The notes under the pieces: generated by a model
What the model saw: only the letters and a program-made list of their open reading frames with translations
Told to the model about the DNA's origin: nothing
The model's database searches: none
DNA from: Candidatus Helarchaeota archaeon
GTDB lineage: Archaea; Asgardarchaeota; Lokiarchaeia; Helarchaeales; RDOG01
Length of the DNA: 64,000 nucleotides
Direction: 5' to 3'
Assembly (NCBI GenBank): GCA_029838215.1
Contig: JALGVI010000017.1
Span: forward strand, 1 to 64,000
Made by a program: the position numbers and the translations under genes
Shown: one piece after another, positions 61,224-64,000 of the stretch
Layout of the letters: each line of letters begins with the position of its first letter
Position numbering within the stretch: the stretch's first letter is position 1

Positions 61224-63398
61224 ATGACAAGAATTAAGCAAATTGACAAAATCCTCAGTCTTATCAATCAAAAGGATAGAATAAGAAATGTTGGAATCGT
61301 TGCGCATATCGACCACGGAAAAACCACGCTTGCAGATTGCCTACTTGCTCGGACAGGACTAATATCTCCATCTCTAGCTGGTCAACTTCGTGCATTGGAT
61401 TACTTAGATGAAGAACAGCGGAGAGGAATAACAATGAAATCGGCAAACGTTTCTTTGGTTTACAATGATTTCTTAATAAACTTGGTTGATACTCCAGGTC
61501 ATTAGAATTCATCTTATGAATTGAATTCTGACCAAGTGGATTTATCTCCCAAGGTTTCTCGCGCGCTTAGATCTATCGATGGTGCCATTGTAGTCGTGGA
61601 TGCCGTAGAAGGCTGCCAAATTCAAACCGAAATTGTATTAAAGCAAGTATTGAAAGAATTGGTTCAACCTACTTTGTACATTAATAAAGTAGATCGACTT
61701 ATTAAAGAATTAAAATTGGATCCTGACCAAATTCAAGCCCGTTTTCAAAAAATAATCGATGAATTTAATGACTTGATTGAGAATTACTCTGATTTCCAAT
61801 TTCAGAAAGAATGGCAGATTCAACTTGAAAAGGGAAATGTAGTTTTTGGATGTGCAATTTTCCCAAATTGGGGAATTTCTTATCGAAAAATGCTCCAAAC
61901 TGGGTTGAAATTCAAAAATATATATGATAGCTATCATTCTTCTGATCAACTAAACGCTTTGGGTCAGCTTCATGACCTGATTCCATTGAGTGATTCCATT
62001 TTTGATATGATTATTAATTTACTCCCGAATCCCATTAAGGCTCAAGGATATAGAATACATGGAATTTGGAAAGAGTCATCCAATCTTGAAATGAATGAGT
62101 TTCTTAATAAATGCGAAGAGAAAGGTCCAACAATTTTATGCATAAATAAGGTAATGACGGACAAACATGGTGGTTTTACTTGTATTTGTAGGGTCTTTTC
62201 TGGTGAGATCTTTCGAGGGATGCGTCTGTATGCAATGAATTTAAAAAAATTTATCCAAATTCGGGATCTTTATATTTTTATGGGAGAACAACGAGCAAGA
62301 GTTGAGCGAATTCCTTGTGGAAACATAGTAGCTTTTAAAACAATGACAGCAATTAATGCTGGAGAGACGCTGGTTCAAGAGGGATATGAAAATAATTCTG
62401 GATTCTTTGAAATGTTTCATTATATCTCTGAACCTATTCTCACAATTGCTCTAGAACCCAAACAACCAAGCCAATTGGAAAAAATGCTAGATTTTCTCAA
62501 TGTCATGTCGTTGAATGATCCAAGTCTAAGAGTTACCGTTAACAGGGATACTGGAGAATATCTTATTTCTGGATTAGGAGAACTTCACTTGGATATCCTT
62601 TTAAAAGAAATTGAGAAACAGGGAATAAATGTGATTCCCTCTCGCCCATTAGTCGTATTTCGGGAAAGTATAACTCACTCGGTTTCACCTATATCCAGTA
62701 GTACAAAGGATGGATTAACTGAAATCGAGATTTCGATTGATCCTTTAAGTAATGATGAAATTAATCTTATAAATCAAGGTAAATTATATCAGAGTGGGAA
62801 AGTATTTCATATTGAATCTCATCTAAATCTAATCCTTGATGAAACGGAAAAAAGCATTCAAGATCCTGTTATTCAAAGAATTTTAAGAAAAGGATTTGAT
62901 AAGATATTAAAAACAGGACCACTTTGTGATCAACCCGTAAGAGGATTGAAAATAAAAATTCATGCTCTAAAGATCCAAAAGAAACAAGTCTTGTCTTCGC
63001 CTTTGGAAATTCAATTGTTGCTACGAAATGTGATTTTTGCATCAATCTTAACAGGAACACCCATTTTATTAGAACCTATTTCAAAACTAATCATTCAGCT
63101 TCCTCTAAATCTGATAAAGGCCGTGGAAACTCTTGTTGCTCAAAAAAAAGGGAAGATCTTGTCAATTGAACAGATCGGAAATTCATCATCAATTACGTGC
63201 ATCATCCCTATAAAGAATTCATTAGAATTAACTGGTGAATTAAGATCAAAATCATCAGGACAAGCATTTTGGCAAGTCTTTTTCTCACATTGGCAGGAAA
63301 TTGAATCATCCGAGGCCCGAATGATTATAAAAACAATAAGGATGAAAAATGGTCGAATTCCAGAGGTACCAACACCTGATTTTTTCCTAAATAAATAA
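61224..63398 (+). CDS. Elongation factor 2 paralogue, frame split by a 33-nt BHB-type intron
   Basis: Translational GTPase of the EF-2/EF-G family. Exon 1 (61224-61502) holds G1 AHIDHGKT (residues 27-34), G2 RGIT and G3 DTPGH (89-93); a TAG follows at once. Exon 2 starts at 61536 with [16 protein letters not shown], then NKVD and domains II-V ([16 protein letters not shown]). Spliced length is 713 residues, close to EF-2. In domain IV the diphthamide loop is lost: [16 protein letters not shown] stands where EF-2 has LHxDxxHRGPAQ. This fits the reported EF-2 paralogues without diphthamide of Asgard archaea. Whether it still works in translocation is open. Unspliced message would give 93 residues. 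Confidence 0.85.
61503..61535 (+). other. Putative protein-coding BHB intron, 33 nt
   Basis: Begins TAGAATTC and ends GACCAA. Outer helix TCCA (61493-61496)/TGGA (61537-61540); central 4-bp helix GGTC (61497-61500)/GACC (61530-61533); 3-nt bulges ATT (61501-61503) and AAG (61534-61536); 7-bp inner helix AGAATTC/GAATTCT with a 12-base loop. Cutting each bulge after its second base excises exactly these 33 bases and joins CAT to GTG, giving PGHVD. Confidence 0.8.
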
Positions 63399-63569
63399 CA
63401 TTTTTTAAAGGTTAAAACAAGAAGAACTTGTTTTTCCAATTTTTGGAAACAATTCTGTGCTTCACATAAGAATAAATCAATGCCACGAGATGGATGATAT
63501 ATAATCGTTTTATAGGACGATTTCAAGGACTAACGAATTTTTTATCTTGAAAAGGAACCAATTTCGATT

Positions 63570-63646
63570 GCAGCTGTGGTATAGTTTGGTTAGAACCGGA
63601 GGTTCCCATCCTCCTGACCCGGATTCAAATTCCGGCAGCTGCACCA
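63570..63646 (+). tRNA. tRNA-Gly (anticodon CCC)
   Basis: Acceptor GCAGCTG/CAGCTGC, anticodon arm GGAGG-TTCCCAT-CCTCC, T arm CCGGA-TTCAAAT-TCCGG, discriminator A and encoded CCA (63644-63646). No intron. Confidence 0.95.
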
Positions 63647-63660
63647 CTTCTCTTTCATAT

Positions 63661-64000
63661 TTAAATCAAGAATTCTTGTAGCTTCGTATCTAGCTTTTTA
63701 ATGATCCGCTTATAATATCGAATTTCAATAGGAATTAAGTTTATAAGAAATAGTCGATTTTGACGTGTCTTGACATCATTTAACAAGTGTACATGGATGA
63801 GAATTCTATCTATTGTTATCGCAAGATCGTTGATAAAACTGATATCCATGATTTCGTTTTTAAAGAGAAAAGAAGCCAATACTGCTACTATGGATTCAAT
63901 ATCTATGGCTCCTCGAAAATTAATATTATTATTTTTTGTTGCCAAAACAATTAATCCTTCATCCGAACAAATAAAAGTCCCTAAAAAACCAACTTTTTTA
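63661..64000 (-). CDS. Roadblock/LC7 domain protein, cut by the window edge
   Basis: The frame stays open to the window edge, with GFLGTFICSDEGLIVLAT reading on from before any Met, the typical second strand of a roadblock domain; RGAIDIESIVAVLASFLF and the strand-helix end follow. At least 112 residues are visible; the N-terminus lies outside. TTG at 63945 is an internal codon rather than the true start. Directly downstream of tRNA-Gly on the opposite strand. Confidence 0.65.
   Translation of the reverse strand, partial: KKVGFLGTFICSDEGLIVLATKNNNINFRGAIDIESIVAVLASFLFKNEIMDISFINDLAITIDRILIHVHLLNDVKTRQNRLFLINLIPIEIRYYKRIIKKLDTKLQEFLI

Noticed and set aside
61503-61505. Pyrrolysine or readthrough of the TAG in the EF-2 paralogue
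   Set aside because: Reading through would insert 11 residues inside the G3 GTPase motif, between PGH and VDL. The precise BHB fold and exact restoration of the motif on excision explain the interruption better.
1-64000. CRISPR array, rRNA genes, insertion sequences, prophage
   Set aside because: No regularly spaced repeats, no rRNA stretches, and no integrase or transposase were seen anywhere in the window.

Overview
The window is AT-rich archaeal DNA and reads as an Asgard archaeon (Promethearchaeota, probably Lokiarchaeia-like; the exact lineage is inference). Clearly archaeal genes include TFE, TFB, ribosomal proteins eS17, uL23 and uL2, an EF-2 family factor, PolD small subunit, FAU-1, DHQ synthase II and tRNAs with BHB introns. 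The Asgard signature is a dense set of eukaryote-like cytoskeletal and trafficking parts: an actin-related protein, a TPR-Rab-like GTPase, two MglA-like Ras-superfamily GTPases, a longin/coiled-coil/GTPase-like fusion, a longin-like protein and several roadblock/LC7 proteins. All four tRNAs carry an encoded CCA.

Layout. 0-3.3 kb: shikimate pathway (aroB', aroD, aroE on minus; a bacterial-type aroK convergent). 3.4-7.3 kb: an ADP-forming acyl-CoA synthetase alpha-type protein, a glucokinase-like enzyme, an MglA-like GTPase, a 41-residue ORF and a longin-like protein. 7.6-17.9 kb: radical SAM protein, TPR-Rab fusion, HD phosphohydrolase, a second acyl-CoA synthetase alpha-type protein, gamma-carbonic anhydrase-like protein, zinc-ribbon protein, FAU-1 and an inositol phosphatase. 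18-25 kb: tRNA-Leu, glycerate kinase, intron-containing tRNA-Val, malic enzyme, a tiny Trp/Pro-rich peptide gene with its own promoter and T-tract, a repeat-rich non-coding stretch and a disrupted PolD DP1 gene. 25-34 kb: OB-fold protein, PP-loop ATPase, GalT, longin/coiled-coil/GTPase-like protein, initiator tRNA-Met with a 15-nt intron, B12-type radical SAM protein and an actin-related protein with a C-terminal extension. 35-41.9 kb: TFE with its DUF2110 partner, a tandem-roadblock/MglA-like operon, eS17 and TFB. 41.9-45.9 kb: a translationally coupled secretion/pilus ATPase and platform operon. 46-53 kb: NadB-CofE, HAD phosphatase, roadblock, macro domain, Nudix and YkgJ-like proteins. 53-61 kb: small membrane proteins, an isolated uL23-uL2 pair, and a minus-strand surface cluster (membrane-anchored HerA/TraG-like ATPase, small membrane protein, large surface protein). 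61-64 kb: an EF-2 paralogue, tRNA-Gly and a roadblock gene cut by the window edge.

The most striking observation is in the EF-2 paralogue. Its reading frame is broken by a TAG exactly inside the G3 motif (DTPGH|VDL). A 33-nt insert there folds, with its flanks, into a canonical bulge-helix-bulge: inner helix 7 bp, 3-nt bulge, 4-bp helix, 3-nt bulge, outer helix. Removing it at the standard cleavage sites restores an intact 713-residue factor. This looks like a tRNA-type intron in a protein-coding mRNA. The same gene has lost the diphthamide-loop residues. Second-tier observations are the orphan peptide gene at 22.5 kb, the DP1 gene lacking phosphoesterase motif I with an altered GNHD motif, a dispersed palindromic element seen four times, and the GTPase/roadblock/longin modules.
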